Shown here: positions 10,859 through 23,346 of the stretch, piece after piece
How positions within the stretch are numbered: position 1 is the stretch's first letter
Layout: each line of letters starts with the position of its first letter
Origin: Castanea sativa
Taxonomy: Eukaryota > Streptophyta > Magnoliopsida > Fagales > Fagaceae
Assembly (NCBI RefSeq): GCF_040712315.1
Contig: NC_134021.1
Coordinates: forward strand, 28,544,001 to 28,608,000
Reading direction: 5' to 3'
DNA: 64,000 nt
Notes under the pieces: model-generated
What the model was told of the DNA's origin: nothing
Database searches by the model: none
Seen by the model: the letters and a program-made list of their open reading frames with translations, nothing else
Translations under genes and position numbers: made by a program

Positions 10859-10890
10859 GTGACACGTGTCCATTTTTGGACACGTGTCAC
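10859..10890. repeat. Perfect hairpin with two G-box palindromes
   Basis: Left arm GTGACACGTGTCCA (10859-10872) and right arm TGGACACGTGTCAC (10877-10890) are perfect 14-bp inverted repeats around a TTTT loop. Each arm contains the palindrome GACACGTGTC, a G-box/ABRE-type core (CACGTG). GTCCAGTG and TTGGACC words lie outside on both sides, suggesting that it is the centre of a decayed foldback element. Confidence 0.7.
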
Positions 10891-11356
10891 CATCCGACCG
10901 AGTCCAGTGCACTGGAAGCATTGGACCTAATTCGGACCTTAAATTGAAATCTTAGTTCCACTTTTAAATGGGGATTGGGGAGGAGAGATTTAATCATTAG
11001 GCACGCTATAATAGACATTGTAATGTAATAGATATTCCTATAGCATGCATAACTATTTGGTTGTTGCCTTGTTGGGTAATGTTTTTATTACGATGAATAG
11101 TTATTCCTTATGAATAGCTATTTTTTAAGAAAAATTCTTAGTTAGTCCTGGAGTATAGTGAAATGGTACTTCCTCCTCTTACATTCATGGTGGACCCCAC
11201 TATGAATTTAATGAGCGGACTTTACCATGAATGTGAGAAGAGGGAGCACCATTTTCCATGCTCCTGGAGTACCTAAGAATTGCTCATTCTTTAAAATAAG
11301 AAATAATTATTTCTTATCAAAAGTATTGAGTGTTTATTCCTTCACCTTATGTAATA

Positions 11357-11536
11357 GAGAGATGCTACGTTCACAACATTTTTACAATATTTTCACAACA
11401 AATCACAGGTGGTTAGTTGTTATTGGTTCAAATTTAAACCTAATATTAAGATTACTTTTTTGCCCCAACAATAACAACCAGTAACAACCTGCCACTTAAG
11501 ATTTGTTGTAAAAATGTTGTGGACATATCATTTCTC
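11357..11536. mobile_element. Mutator-type MITE copy 1 (180 bp)
   Basis: Flanked by a perfect 9-bp duplication TATGTAATA (11348-11356 and 11537-11545). Termini GAGAGATGCTACG and, reversed, GAGAAATGATATG open long inverted repeats rich in CACAACATTTTTACAA-type sequence. Nine-base duplications and long inverted repeats indicate a non-autonomous Mutator-like element. A sister copy is at 11941. The ORF at 11227-11484 crosses it and is not a gene. Confidence 0.85.
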
Positions 11537-11940
11537 TATGTAATAAATTTAAAAAAAAAATTCCTAAAAAAGCCATTAATTAATTTAGTTGCCACATCTT
11601 CAAAAAAGGAAAGAAAATAAATTTGCATTGTTGTTAATTATTAGCTCTATTTTTAAAGTCCATTTCATCAATTCTCAAAACAAAAAAAGGTTCATCAATA
11701 TTAATTTTTCAACATTGATTGATAGTTGGGTGGCTATTTTGTGATAAATATTAATCTGTGAAATTGGAATTAATTTAATGGAATTGGTGAGTTTGTGAAA
11801 AAAAATTTCTTTTTTCTTTCATATTTCTATTTAAAAACAAACAAAAGATGTATCATTTTATTTTCTCTTATATAATTTTTATGGAGTTGTTAATTTTTAA
11901 ACAAAGCACATATATATTAATTATTAAATTAATAAATTTA

Positions 11941-12131
11941 GAGATGTGCTACGTCCACAACATTTTTACAATATTTTCACAACAAATCATAGGTGGTTAA
12001 TTGTTATTGGTTCAAATTTGAATCTAACACTAAGATTACTTTTTTACCCTAACAATAACAACCAGTAACAACCTGTCATTTAGGATTTGTTGTAAAAATA
12101 TTGTGAAAATTTTGTGGACATATCATTTCTC
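11941..12131. mobile_element. Mutator-type MITE copy 2 (191 bp)
   Basis: Flanked by a perfect 9-bp duplication ATAAATTTA (11932-11940 and 12132-12140). It is collinear with copy 1 and in the same orientation, but retains a GAAAATTTTGTGG segment lost from the right arm of copy 1. The different target sites show two separate insertions about 400 bp apart. Confidence 0.85.
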
Positions 12132-12140
12132 ATAAATTTA

Positions 12141-12908
12141 TACATAATAAGCTAGATCCTTCTCCCACTCTTTGTTTTTTTTTTTTTAAATGTTAAGCTT
12201 TTTTTTAAGGAAAAAAAAAGATAAGCTAGATCCTCAAAAAGTGTAATATAATTTTATAAAATAAGAGCATTTTAGGAAATTTGACTTAAAAATGATTTCT
12301 TTACAACTTCTTTTCATACTTTACTAAATTTTAGATGCATATTCAGGATTCTATTCCTAAATAGTAACCAAACTAATGAATAGTAATACTTATTACATTC
12401 CAAATTAATGTACTTTTTGTAATATTTATTCCTATTTCCATGTAATAATCATTACAGTGTACCAAACATGCTATAAATATATCCGTATACTAAAAATGTC
12501 AATTAAGCTATAAGCTATTGGTTGTAATATACCAATTTTATCTTAACAATTATATAGTTCAAATCCTATTCTATATTTAAACACTATTAAATATTAAAAT
12601 AAAATATTATTAATAATTTTCATAATTATTTATTAATAACTACTATAACCATTAAATTTCATACTTAGGAAACAAATAAAAAATGTTTTCTAGTGAATAA
12701 AAAAAATATCAATAACTACCATTTTTATGAGACTAGATAATTACCATACTTTTTGAATTTCATATTTAAAAAAAGTACAAAGGAAAAAAAATAAATATTT
12801 TTTTGAATTTCATACTATATTTTCAATAAATAGCTGAATATATAATTCTATCTACAAAAAAAATCATAATAAATGCCTACGGCTAGAACATATAGTTCCA
12901 TATACAAA

Positions 12909-12960
<52 letters not shown>

Positions 12961-13716
12961 GCCTAATAGTAATTACAATAATTATCAAATTTTATGTTTA
13001 GACAAAAAAAAAATAGAGAAAAAAAATCATATTATGTTGAACTTTTCAATGCATTGCACAGGTTACTGATTAATAAATAGTAATATATAAAATATCAAAA
13101 CATTTCACTTTTGATTGAAAACTTATAATTTTACCACATAAGCTTTTGAATCATTATTGTGTTAGTAATTTTTTTTCAATTGATTATTTAAACATTATTC
13201 AAACATTCCATTAAATCCTTATCACATCATATTTTATTTAAATGGCTAGTTAGATAGTTCTATATACTAACACAATCATATTAAATTGCCTATTAATAAT
13301 ACCAAAATCATTCATTTCGCCTTCTCAAAAAAAAATCATTCATTTATATTTATAAATAAAAATAATAGAGAAAAAATCTTTTTTTTATTATAAATTATTC
13401 CGTGCAATTACATGAGTTACTAAATAATTATATATTAAACTCAATAAATTATCTCAACAATTCAAAAAAAGAAAAAGAAAAGTAAGTAAGACAAGAACAA
13501 GATTATAAATTTAGGAGAAATATTTTTACACACTTGTTCACATAAACTATGTAAATGCAATGTCCATAATTTCACATATTTTATTCACAATATATGTGTC
13601 TACATTTTTTTTTTTGATAATATAAGAGTACATTTAATATATGAAGCGGGTGACATGTAATGATGATATACACTAATGCCTCTAAAATTTTACATATCAT
13701 TATTCTTATATATGCA
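12141..13716. other. AT-rich intergenic DNA
   Basis: Holds a (TAA)n microsatellite at about 12908-12957 and several homopolymer runs. No gene or element boundary is seen. Confidence 0.55.
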
Positions 13717-14100
13717 GGGTAAACTACATATTTGGTCTCTATTCTTTACACTATATTTCAATTTGGTAACCTTTAATTGTGTTAATTTGGTCTCTAACCT
13801 TTCAATATCATGTCAATTTAGTCCAGTCTGTTATATCTTGGATGAAAATTGCTGACATGACAAACAGCTAAAATAAAATTTTAGTTTATTCTCACATCAA
13901 TAGAATCTAGTTTTTTATTTTGACCATTAGATATGTCATCAATTTTCATTTAAAAGATAATGACAGTGACTAAATTGACACAGTACTGAAAAGTTAGGGA
14001 CCAAATTGACAAAAGGTTAGAGACCAAATTGACACAATCGAAATGTTAGGGATCAAATTGAGATATGATATATAGAATAGGGATAAAAAACGTTGTTTAC

Positions 14101-14102
<2 letters not shown>
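13717..14102. mobile_element. 386-bp foldback MITE
   Basis: Ends GGGTAAACTACATATTTGG on the left and, reversed from the right, GGGTAAACAACGTTTTTTA. Inverted homology then extends inward (words TTGGTCTCTA and its complement TAGGGA/TCAAATTGAGA), so the single strand would fold back over most of its length. It lies in an AT tract that continues at 14103-14131, so the target duplication cannot be fixed. A related but one-armed sequence is near 34320. Confidence 0.65.
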
Positions 14103-14141
<39 letters not shown>

Positions 14142-14950
14142 CACACACTCTATATTTAAAAACTCAATTAAATTCTTTCCATGACTGAAAAAAAAAAAAC
14201 TATTAATAAATGTCATAATTGCTTATTAATAACTACCATAATATATGCAAAGATGAATTATATATTCTATATTTAAACACATCATTAAATTCTTTCCATA
14301 ACTTAAATAAATAAATAAAAACTATTAATAAATGTCATAATTACTTACTTATAACTACCATAATTATTAGATTTTCTATTTATAAAAAAAGAATAGCGAA
14401 TAAATTTAATAACTCCCATTTTTGTTTACCAAAATAATATTGGCTATCATAAATGATAAATTCCAAATGTGCAACGTCCATAAGTATACACACATATAAA
14501 TATAATTAATATATGAAGGATTTTGCTAATGTGTGCTCTAAGGACACACAATAATTTTTATTTTTGAAAAAAAATTTCTCAAGAATTAAAAAAATATTAC
14601 TAATATTTTCAAATCTCAAAAAAATATTTTCAAAAATATATAGTTTAACATGTGCCTTAGGACACACATTAACTGGACCCTTATATAAAATAGGTGATAA
14701 CTGATACGTTACGAGGATGTACAGTAAAGCCTCCAATAATTAATAACGTAGGTGGTAAATCTGTCTTTTTAATGTTATTATTGCAAGAAGGGTAACAACG
14801 GTCATTTTAACAGAAAAGTGGAAACCGAAAAATGGTTAATGTTGCACTTGCGCTTCGCAGTCGCACCAGTCGGTTCGGTTCAAACTTTTTGTCTGCCAAA
14901 GCCTTGGCGGCTTTACATGAAAAATTGTACTTAAGGATTGACCTTCTCCT
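14103..14950. other. Microsatellite and upstream region of the GT47 gene
   Basis: (AT)n then (AC)n at about 14103-14149, followed by AT-rich DNA with two similar 'AAACTATTAATAAATGTCATAA'-type stretches near 14198 and 14319. No gene seen. Confidence 0.5.
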
Positions 14951-14957
14951 CGTCTTC

Positions 14958-14966
14958 TCTATATAG
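14958..14966 (+). promoter_or_regulatory. Candidate TATA box of the GT47 gene
   Basis: TCTATATAG in a pyrimidine-rich context, about 680 bases upstream of the ATG at 15649. The distance implies a long leader, possibly with a leader intron between about 15190 and 15560, which I cannot prove. Confidence 0.4.
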
Positions 14967-15648
14967 TACCGTAATACATTATCCTCAATTTTAAATCATT
15001 AAGCCTTGTCTTTTGTTTTTTGTTTTTTTTTAACTTTATAATCTGGGTTTTCGTGGAAACTCAGGGTAGGCTCTTATGCATTTGGCCATATACTATTAAT
15101 ATCATTGACATTCAATTGTTTTCCCTGTTTCAAAGTTCAGCTCCTTCACTTTCGGGGGATTCTAATTTTTCTCTCAGATCTGATAGCAAGGTAGTCAATG
15201 CTCTCTGACCCAATTACTTTCACTCACTCTCTTGCATTTTTTTTTTTTGTTGGTTCGTTCGGTTCTATTATCATGAATTATCAACCTGTTTTATGATTTG
15301 GTGAGGTGGGTTTTCGTCATTCCATGATTTTAATGTATGGGGTTTTGTTTATTCTTTGGAATTTGCCACTGTTTTATTTGGTGTTATTCTCTGTTTAGTG
15401 TCATGAAACTTACATACCAGTTAGAGATTAATGGGGTTGATATAAATCATCAATTATTTAATGCTTCTCTAATTGGGTTTGTGTGTGTGCCTACATATTT
15501 TATATTACATTTGTGTTTGGCATAGGGCTGATTAGTTTTTTTTTTTTTTGGTGGTTATATAGAGCCTGAGAGTGAAGAAGAAGGGCTTGTTTATGTAAAC
15601 TTCTCACAGATAATTCCGGGTTTATCACAGAAGAAATACTTTTGAGAT

Positions 15649-18600
15649 ATGTTATCTATTCAGAAATTGAACTGCTCATGGACTTTGGTAGCAACAATTG
15701 CTTCAATTTTGGCATTGGTTTCAGTAATTCATCTATTCTTGTTTCCTTTTGCGCCTTCTTTGGATTACTTTAGTCAAGCTCAGAGCTCTTGTGTCCCAGT
15801 TAACGGATCATCTCAGGCGCCAACCAATGATGTTAGGGAAGATCTACAGCCAGCTGCTGATTTAGATCATCGGTTTCCAGCTGGCTTGCACAATGAGGTT
15901 GTCTATCACAGTGCGCCATGGAAGGCTGAGATTGGGAGGTGGCTTTCTGGTTGTGATTCGGTTGCTAAGGAAGTCAGCATTCTTGAGGTGATGAGTAATG
16001 ATTTTGCTGATAGAGTTGACTTCCCTTACTGTAATACACATTTGTACTTGGTGTGTGTGTGTGTGTGTGTAGCCACTTAAGGATTTATTGGGTTAAGGCT
16101 GTCAACAACTTCACTTACACTTTGGAAGCATATGTCTCTCTATAACTAATTATTCTGTTGGCAGATGATAGGTGGCAGTAACTGCAAAAACGACTGTAGT
16201 GGTCAAGGCGTTTGTAATCATGAATTAGGACAATGTCAGTGCTTTCATGGATATACTGGTCAGTATCATTTTATCTTTCCATGTTTCATATAATTGATTT
16301 GATTATGAAGTGAGCAAGAAACAGCAAATAGAAAAGGTTGCTATTCCAATTTATTATCTTTATGGTCAGAAATTATGATTTTGGTGGACTTTTGTGATAT
16401 AATTTTAAAAATACAATATTTTTTACTGGTAATTTACAAATGTATATTGCAGGTCTTGAACCCCAAACCTTGCCCTCCACCTTGCTCTTACTAGTAGAGA
16501 AGATGGCATTTGAGCTAGAGCTTATTGGCATTTATAAAATACAATGATTAGTTAAAGTGTCCTGGTTGAAGCAACAACAAAATTTATAGATAGATTAGAT
16601 TTCTCTTCAAAAATGTTACACTTGAATAATTTATACTTGTATGAATTGAATAGCTAATTCATTTGTCTCTGTAATATTTTGTAGCTTCTTAGTGATCGAA
16701 TATGAGAACCTAATAATGCATAAAGACTAGGAGTTCTCTCTTTGGTTCATATAAATCTGAATGACTAAAGAGTGAGGTTTTGGCATTAGACAAATACTAG
16801 ATGTTATTAATACCAGCCTTTTAGCCAATTATTGTTCTAGGACATTGTCAAAGTCGATCTCCATGATGAAAGATCACACATTCCAATCTTTTCTAGACCT
16901 TATCTTTTGGTGTCTCCAGAATTTTATTTTTTTGTTAATAAACATATTAGTATGATGGTATTTAACTTGTGATATTTTTTAACAACTTTTTCTTTGTATG
17001 TTTTAGAATTTTGGAGGTTTCATTTTTTTCACTTGGCAGCTATCACGGTGTTTTCCCCTTATTTTACATTTAATCTTTTAAGGAATGTAGCGTTCGATTG
17101 TAGTCAATCATCATTGTTATTTAGCACCAATTTTTTTAATCTCACCAAATCACTTAGAAGAAATATTTCAAATAGCATTACTAATAAAGAATAGTTACAA
17201 ATCTTTGTGGGATTTGTCTTTCAATTGCAACTATCTCCCTCTTTCTTCTTTTTTCCTCTCCTTTGGTCTAGTCTATGTTTGCATCTTCAATGACAAAATT
17301 TAATCCGTTTTTTGTACTCAAAAAAATAATTCCCGTGCATACATTTCTATTCCAGTTGGATAAAACTTCCTCATTCTTAATATTCTAAAAGTGTTGTCAC
17401 CTCTCTCATGCCCCAACAGAGGAGAAAAAAAAAACTCCTGGTCAGTTGTTTTAAATAGAAAATGTGCTTCAGTATTGCACAACCCAGAATCAAAATTAAT
17501 GTTTCCATCTGACAAATTATATTGTTACTTTATACAAAATGTCTGCTGCTGCAACAGGAGAAGGATGCTCTGAAAGACTGCAGTTGGGTTGCAACCTTCC
17601 ACAATCACCAGAACAACCATATGGGCGATGGGTTGTCTCAATTTGTCCTGCTTATTGTGACACAACAAGAGCAATGTGCTTCTGTGGAGAAGGCACAAAA
17701 TACCCAAATCGTCCAGTGGCAGAGGCGTGTGGATTTCAATTTAAGTAAGTCTAGTCTAATTCCTATGAAAGGCTATTTTATTAGCAAATAACCTTAGTTG
17801 CAAAGTATTGAAATGCAACTCCTTAACATCTGTTGCAGCTTGCCTTCTGAACCTGGTGCACCAAAACTGAGTGATTGGACAAAAGATGACCTGGATAATA
17901 TCTTTACAACCAATGGTAGCAAACCAGGATGGTGTAATGTTGACCCAGCTGAAGCATATGCTTCCAAGGTGAAATTCAAAGAGGAATGTGACTGCAAATA
18001 CGATTGTACCTGGGGGCGTTTCTGTGAAACGCCTGTGCTATGTACTTGCATTAATCAATGCTCTGGTCATGGACATTGCCGTGGTGGATCCTGTCAGGTA
18101 ATGTTTTTGCTTTTTTATATAATTCATCAATCTTTGGTTTCTGATATATGCTTTAGAGGGAAATGAAACATTGTCAACAATCTTTTTGTATCTATAGGCT
18201 GAAGTAGAGAGTGGAGATAGCATAAGTTGGTCAGGAGTTATTCATGACATATTAATAGATTATACGCAATTAAGATACATAATATGCACAGTGAAATGTC
18301 CCATAACTCAATTTTCCTTCAAATGTAATTTGACTTCATTGTTTATGACCCAGAGATTTCTAATATTCAATTTAACTCATTTTTAACCTTTGTCGCCTTC
18401 TGCTTTTCTTTCTCTAGTTTATCTGTCTACTGCCTAAACTAAATCTAGTCTATACTTCAGTGTGACAATGGCTGGTACGGAATAGATTGCAGTATTCCAT
18501 CTGTTAAATCATCTGTAAGAGAGTGGCCTCAATGGCTTCGACCAGCTCAGGTTAATGTTCCTGATAATGCACACCTCACAGGGAAAGTCACCAATCTCAA

Positions 18601-20379
18601 TGCTATGGTGAAAAAGAGAAGACCCCTGATATATGTTTATGACTTGCCCCCAGGGTTCAACAGCCTTCTTCTTGAGGTGAAGATGAGCAATTTTTGATTT
18701 CTTGATCGATGCCAACAATATTTCTTTGTTTAAATTTCTTAATTGGTCGGGTGTTGTAGGGCCGCCATTTTAAATTTGAGTGTGTAAACAGAATATATGA
18801 TGACAAGAATGCAACATTGTGGACAGATCAGCTCTATGGTGCTCAGGTATCACTTGAACCGAGATTGACTCTAATCAACTTATAACATTAAAAATTGCCT
18901 AGAATTTGTTGTCATGTGATGCTACTTGTTTGCAGATGGCACTCTATGAAAGTATCTTAGCTAGTCCATATCGAACATTGAACGGTGAAGAAGCAGATTT
19001 TTTCTTTGTTCCTGTCCTTGATTCATGCATAATAACTCGTGCTGATGATGCTCCTCACCTAAGCATGCAGGTACACTTTCTGCAGCTGTTTCACACATGT
19101 GACTTAGATTCCCTCTTTTGATCTGTGTGTGTGTACATATCTGTGTTTGTGCATGTATGTGGTGCTTTAGCAGACCTTTTGATACGAACATCTGTGAGTT
19201 ATTGACATTGCCAATCCCTTCCTTTTTTTATTTTTTCTTTATAGGTAATAGAAATATTATTGAGTAAAAAGTACATCATATTCATGATGATGAACACCCT
19301 ATTCTTGAAACAATTACATCAAATCAAAAGGAAGTACTAATAGATTCTAGGAAATCAGAAATGGAAATACATCGCATACAGCCCCAAATTCAAGACCACT
19401 CAAACAAAGTACCAACTAGCAAAGACTTCAAATGATCTAAGGGTCTCTCAATATCTTCAAAAGTACAGGTATTGCACTCCTGCCAAATTACCACATTAGA
19501 CAGGCCAGTACCATATTTTAAATATTTGAAAATTGTTTCCCAACTAATTCATACATGCAAATAGTAGAGAAGCGACTGTCTTTGGCATCACCCACTGATC
19601 CCAATATTAGAAAAACTTCACTCCCCAAAGCATTAGCAAACATACAATGGAGCCACAGCTTCCCCATCATAGTGACACAAGCAACACCAATTAACTAGGG
19701 GCAATCCCCTTTTAACAAGATTATCAATGGTAAGAATCCTACCTCAAGCTGTTGTCCATAAAAAGAAAGACATCCTTTTAGGTGCCTTTACACACTAAAT
19801 GCTCTTCCAAGGCAAAGAAATGGTAATAGGAGACAAAAAATTATAACAAGAGCGCACATAAAAAACACCTACAAATACTAGTGTGATTATAGCTCAATAT
19901 TTTTGAGCCTTTTCTTAGGAATTCTATTCAACCTTATTTTTACCTTTTAGGACCTTATAGGTAAGGTGTCTGTGGCCATGTGTGCGCAATATTTTACATT
20001 TGGTGTTTTATCTTTGGCTTTTGTTCAGTTGTATGTGTGATTCCATTGTTAAGTGAATATTTGCTGAATTTTTCAGGAACATAGAGGCTTGAGGAGTTCT
20101 CTCACTCTGGAATTTTATAAGCTAGCTTATGATCACATTGTTGAGCAGCATCCTTACTGGAATCGTTCATCAGGAAGAGACCATATTTGGGTATGTTGTG
20201 TATTCTTCAAACAATGCCATTGAGCTCTAGCTCAAACTATACTTTCTTCTCCCATAAGAATGGGAGATAAGGTCGTGGGTTCAAAACTCATTGGGGCCAC
20301 GTGTAACTTATGAAAAAAAAAATGGAAACCCATATATTAGTAATTTAGTATTACCAGTGAAAGAAAATAGAAGAAGAGA

Positions 20380-20415
<36 letters not shown>

Positions 20416-23090
20416 GTTATTATTATTATTAATCTTTTGCTTGTGATCAAGTATTAAACAGTGTGTATGCTAATGATTTCACCTTATATCTGAAGGCAGT
20501 TTTTCTCATGGGATGAAGGTGCTTGCTATGCCCCTAAGGAGATATGGAATAGCATGATGTTGGTTCACTGGGGTAACACAAATTCAAAGCATAACCATTC
20601 AACAACAGCCTATTGGGCTGACAACTGGGACAGCATTCCTTCCAGTAGAAGAGGCAACCACCCATGCTTTGACCCTGATAAAGATCTTGTGCTCCCTGCT
20701 TGGAAACGTCCCGATGTTGTTGCATTAAGCTCAAAACTTTGGGCTAGGTATACATTTCATTGAAAGCATTGAATCATCTTTTTCTTCTTAATTTTTTTGG
20801 CTTGGTTACATAATGCAGACCTGTTTCAAAATTTCCTTACATGCAAGTGAAAAATGTCACTTTCAATGATTCATTTTCAGGCCACGAGAGAAGCGAAAGG
20901 CACTGTTCTACTTCAACGGAAATCTAGGGCCAGCTTACCCAAATGGAAGGCCAGAAGATTCGTAAGTTGACTGAAGTGCTATTCTGGAAATTTCAAATGG
21001 TCCAGTTGGTTTCAAATGACATGTGGAAATCTGTCTGGAGTGTCAAAATTGGCCAATTTTATTTTTGCTATTTCTTTTTCCCCTTTAAACACATTAAGTT
21101 ATACATTTTGAAGAACTTAAATCTACACTTTCTGCTTTATATTTAATAAGCTGGCATTGTGTGGTCTAGATGGTGGTAGCTTCAGCTGGTTGAGTTTCTG
21201 GTTCTTCAAACAGGATAAAATAAATTGATAATTTTCAAAGATATAATAAAAGTCTGGTGATATTTATGCAGGTATAGTATGGGAATCAGACAGAAAATAG
21301 CAGAGGAGTATGGATCAAGCCCTAACAAGGAAGGGAAGCTTGGGAAACAGCATGCGGAAGATGTGATTGTGACACCACTCCGTTCTGAAAATTATCATGA
21401 GGCTTTAGCCAGTTCTGTTTTCTGTGGCGTATTTCCTGGAGATGGTTGGAGTGGACGTATGGAAGACAGTATTCTGCAAGGGTGCATTCCTGTGGTCATT
21501 CAGGTAGTATGAGCCTGCATCTTGTTTCTCTGCCAACTTGGTAGCCATCAAACATCTAAACATCTAACACTTTATCATTGACTGCAAGCGGCTTGCCAGC
21601 TTGCAGCTCTAGGGAACCAGCTTATAGATTACTGCCCAAGAAATCTGGTTTGACAGTGACTACTGGCTTCCTGTCATATTATGAGATTGCTCTAGGTGAT
21701 CCTAATTTGAAGGGCAAATGTGTCATTGTGTGTCAAAAAGGCATAAGCCCTGTGTAGCTGATTATGGCTTTAGAGTTTATTTGGCACAGTGCATGCTTGT
21801 TTATGGTAGCCTTGCACATCAAAAATTTCTAAAGCTCAGATGTGGCTTAATATGAAGCCACAAGTCAGCCACTACTGTATTGCAACCTTGAGGTGCACGC
21901 TGGGTGAGGAGCAAATGGTATAGTGATTAGTGTGACAATTTTCCTGTGCAATGAAGCTCTTCAAACAGAACTAACTAACAGCCTTGGACCTAATTGGATT
22001 TAGTTTAGTGATTTTAAATAGGCCAGTCTTGTCTACTGCATTACTGTAGTAATGAGTGAATGCCAGAAATTTGGGAGAGGTTAGGCACAGTCCTTTAGTA
22101 TTTTTGTTAGTTGCTTATCTGCCCCAAAATATTACTTGGGTGTTGGTTTCTATCCCAATCCAAGTCTGGTGAAACTACTGCTGTGAGACTGTCTTGCATT
22201 ACTCAAATTTCACATCATGGTTTTCCTATTTGTTTGAATACGCCCAACACACACTCACACAAGAACTTTATAGTAAGAAATTCTTGAAAGATCAAACAAA
22301 ATTTTATAATATGGGGGCAGTCGGCCTTAGTGAAATAGATTTTCACCTTTTGTTTTGTTTTGTTTTGGTTTTTTTTTTTTTTTTTTTGGGGGGGGGGGGG
22401 GTGTTAGGATGGGATTTTCCTGCCATATGAGAATGTGCTCAACTATGAAAGCTTTGCTGTTCGGATACGTGAAGATGAAATTCCAGATTTGATGAAGATT
22501 CTCCGGGTAATTTCTTTTTGATAATTTGATATGAACTTAGGATTAACAAATATTGTAACTGAAAGTTGACTGCTCGGTGTCCTTTTGCTTCTTCTAGGGA
22601 TTCAATGAGACAGAAATAGAATACAAGCTTGCAAATGTTCAGAAAATCTGGCAGAGGTTCTTGTATCGTGATTCTATGATGCTTGAAGCTGACAGGCAAA
22701 AAACTGCTTTTGGTCACGTTGAGGATTGGGCAGTTGAGTTGTTACAATTAATTGAGGATGATGTTTTTGCCACATTTGTACAGGTATGCTTCTTCCAATT
22801 ACAAATACAAAGATCATTTTTACGTGATTTTGGACATTTAGAAACACGAAATTGAATTTAGAAACAATGCCAGATTACTTGTTGAGCAGATAACTCTTAA
22901 ATGCAAACTGAAATTTCATTTATATGTGCATTTATGTATGTTTGCATGTCTGTATCTGAACCGACTGACCTTTTATTCTTGTCTTTACAAGGTTTTGCAT
23001 TACAAGTTACATAATGACCCTTGGAGGCGACATATACATCTAGAGAAAGAGTTTGGGTTACCTAGAGAATGTTTGATAGGAACCAATTGA
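15649..23090 (+). CDS. ExAD: GT47 exostosin-family arabinosyltransferase with EGF-like modules (ExAD-like)
   Basis: Fourteen exons join in frame to 791 codons plus stop: 15649-15987, 16165-16258, 17558-17744, 17839-18097, 18461-18676, 18760-18846, 18936-19070, 20077-20190, 20500-20747, 20881-20961, 21272-21503, 22408-22506, 22598-22783, 22992-23090. All introns are GT-AG. The protein has a short cytosolic tail, one membrane anchor at about residues 12-33 (type II, Golgi), an EGF-like module at about 120-148 ([19 protein letters not shown]) and a second at about 275-303 ([17 protein letters not shown]). The exostosin/GT47 domain spans about 344-705 ([53 protein letters not shown]). Architecture and length match Arabidopsis At3g57630 (ExAD), which adds an arabinose to extensin glycans in the secretory pathway; the substrate here is inferred. 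Introns 2, 7 and 8 carry SINE or LINE remnants. Confidence 0.93.
16449..16530 (-). repeat. SINE-like remnant in intron 2 of the GT47 gene
   Basis: Read on the minus strand it has a box A-like GAGCTCAAATG-type segment (from TTTGAGCTAGAGCTT) and a box B-like GGGGTTCAAGACC, about 50 bases apart, as in tRNA-derived SINE heads. Related to the element at 20217. Confidence 0.4.
19290..19800 (-). pseudogene. LINE 3'-end fragment in intron 7 of the GT47 gene
   Basis: The minus strand, read across several stops and shifts, gives [20 protein letters not shown] followed by an LFEWS-type segment, and upstream an [15 protein letters not shown] stretch. These resemble the C-terminal zf-RVT tail of plant L1-type LINE ORF2, where W-x-E-R-N-x-R-x-F-E-D is typical. 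It is antisense to the host gene and wholly intronic. Confidence 0.55.
20217..20331 (+). mobile_element. tRNA-derived SINE in intron 8 of the GT47 gene
   Basis: Box A-like GAGCTCTAGCTCAAACT near 20221 and box B-like TGGGTTCAAAACTC near 20277 are followed by an A-rich tail near 20318-20330. Spacing and tail fit a plant SINE in the sense orientation of the gene. Confidence 0.55.
20381..20432 (+). repeat. (TTA)n microsatellite in intron 8
   Basis: About 16 TTA units with one GTT interruption lie roughly 70 bases upstream of the exon 9 acceptor. Confidence 0.8.
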
Positions 23091-23340
23091 AGAGCTTTGG
23101 TCAATTTAAGAGATTGCTACAGCTGAAGAGCTTGTAAGGTAAAAAAAGAAAAAAGAAAAGAATAAGAAAACATGATCTTGCCTGATTTTTTGTGTGTTCA
23201 GAATAAGCACTCAAGGCTTGAACAGATAGTATTGCACAATTAGACACCACCTGAAAGCTAAGTTCTCTGTTTCATATGCCAATCTAAAGCCAATTTTCTA
23301 AACAATGGGGGCACATACAGATTCTTTTTTCCCTTTCCAA

Positions 23341-23346
23341 AATAAA
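23341..23346 (+). terminator. Candidate poly(A) signal of the GT47 gene
   Basis: AATAAA lies 250 bases after the TGA at 23088-23090. It is the nearest canonical signal downstream of the stop. Confidence 0.45.

Noticed and set aside
15337..15525. Possible upstream exon of the GT47 gene
   Set aside because: The ORF is hydrophobic but not in frame-linked context. The exon starting at 15649 already provides a complete type II membrane anchor.
20217..20331. Possible functional tRNA gene
   Set aside because: Box A- and box B-like words are present, but no cloverleaf with acceptor and anticodon stems forms and an A-rich tail follows, so it is SINE-like.
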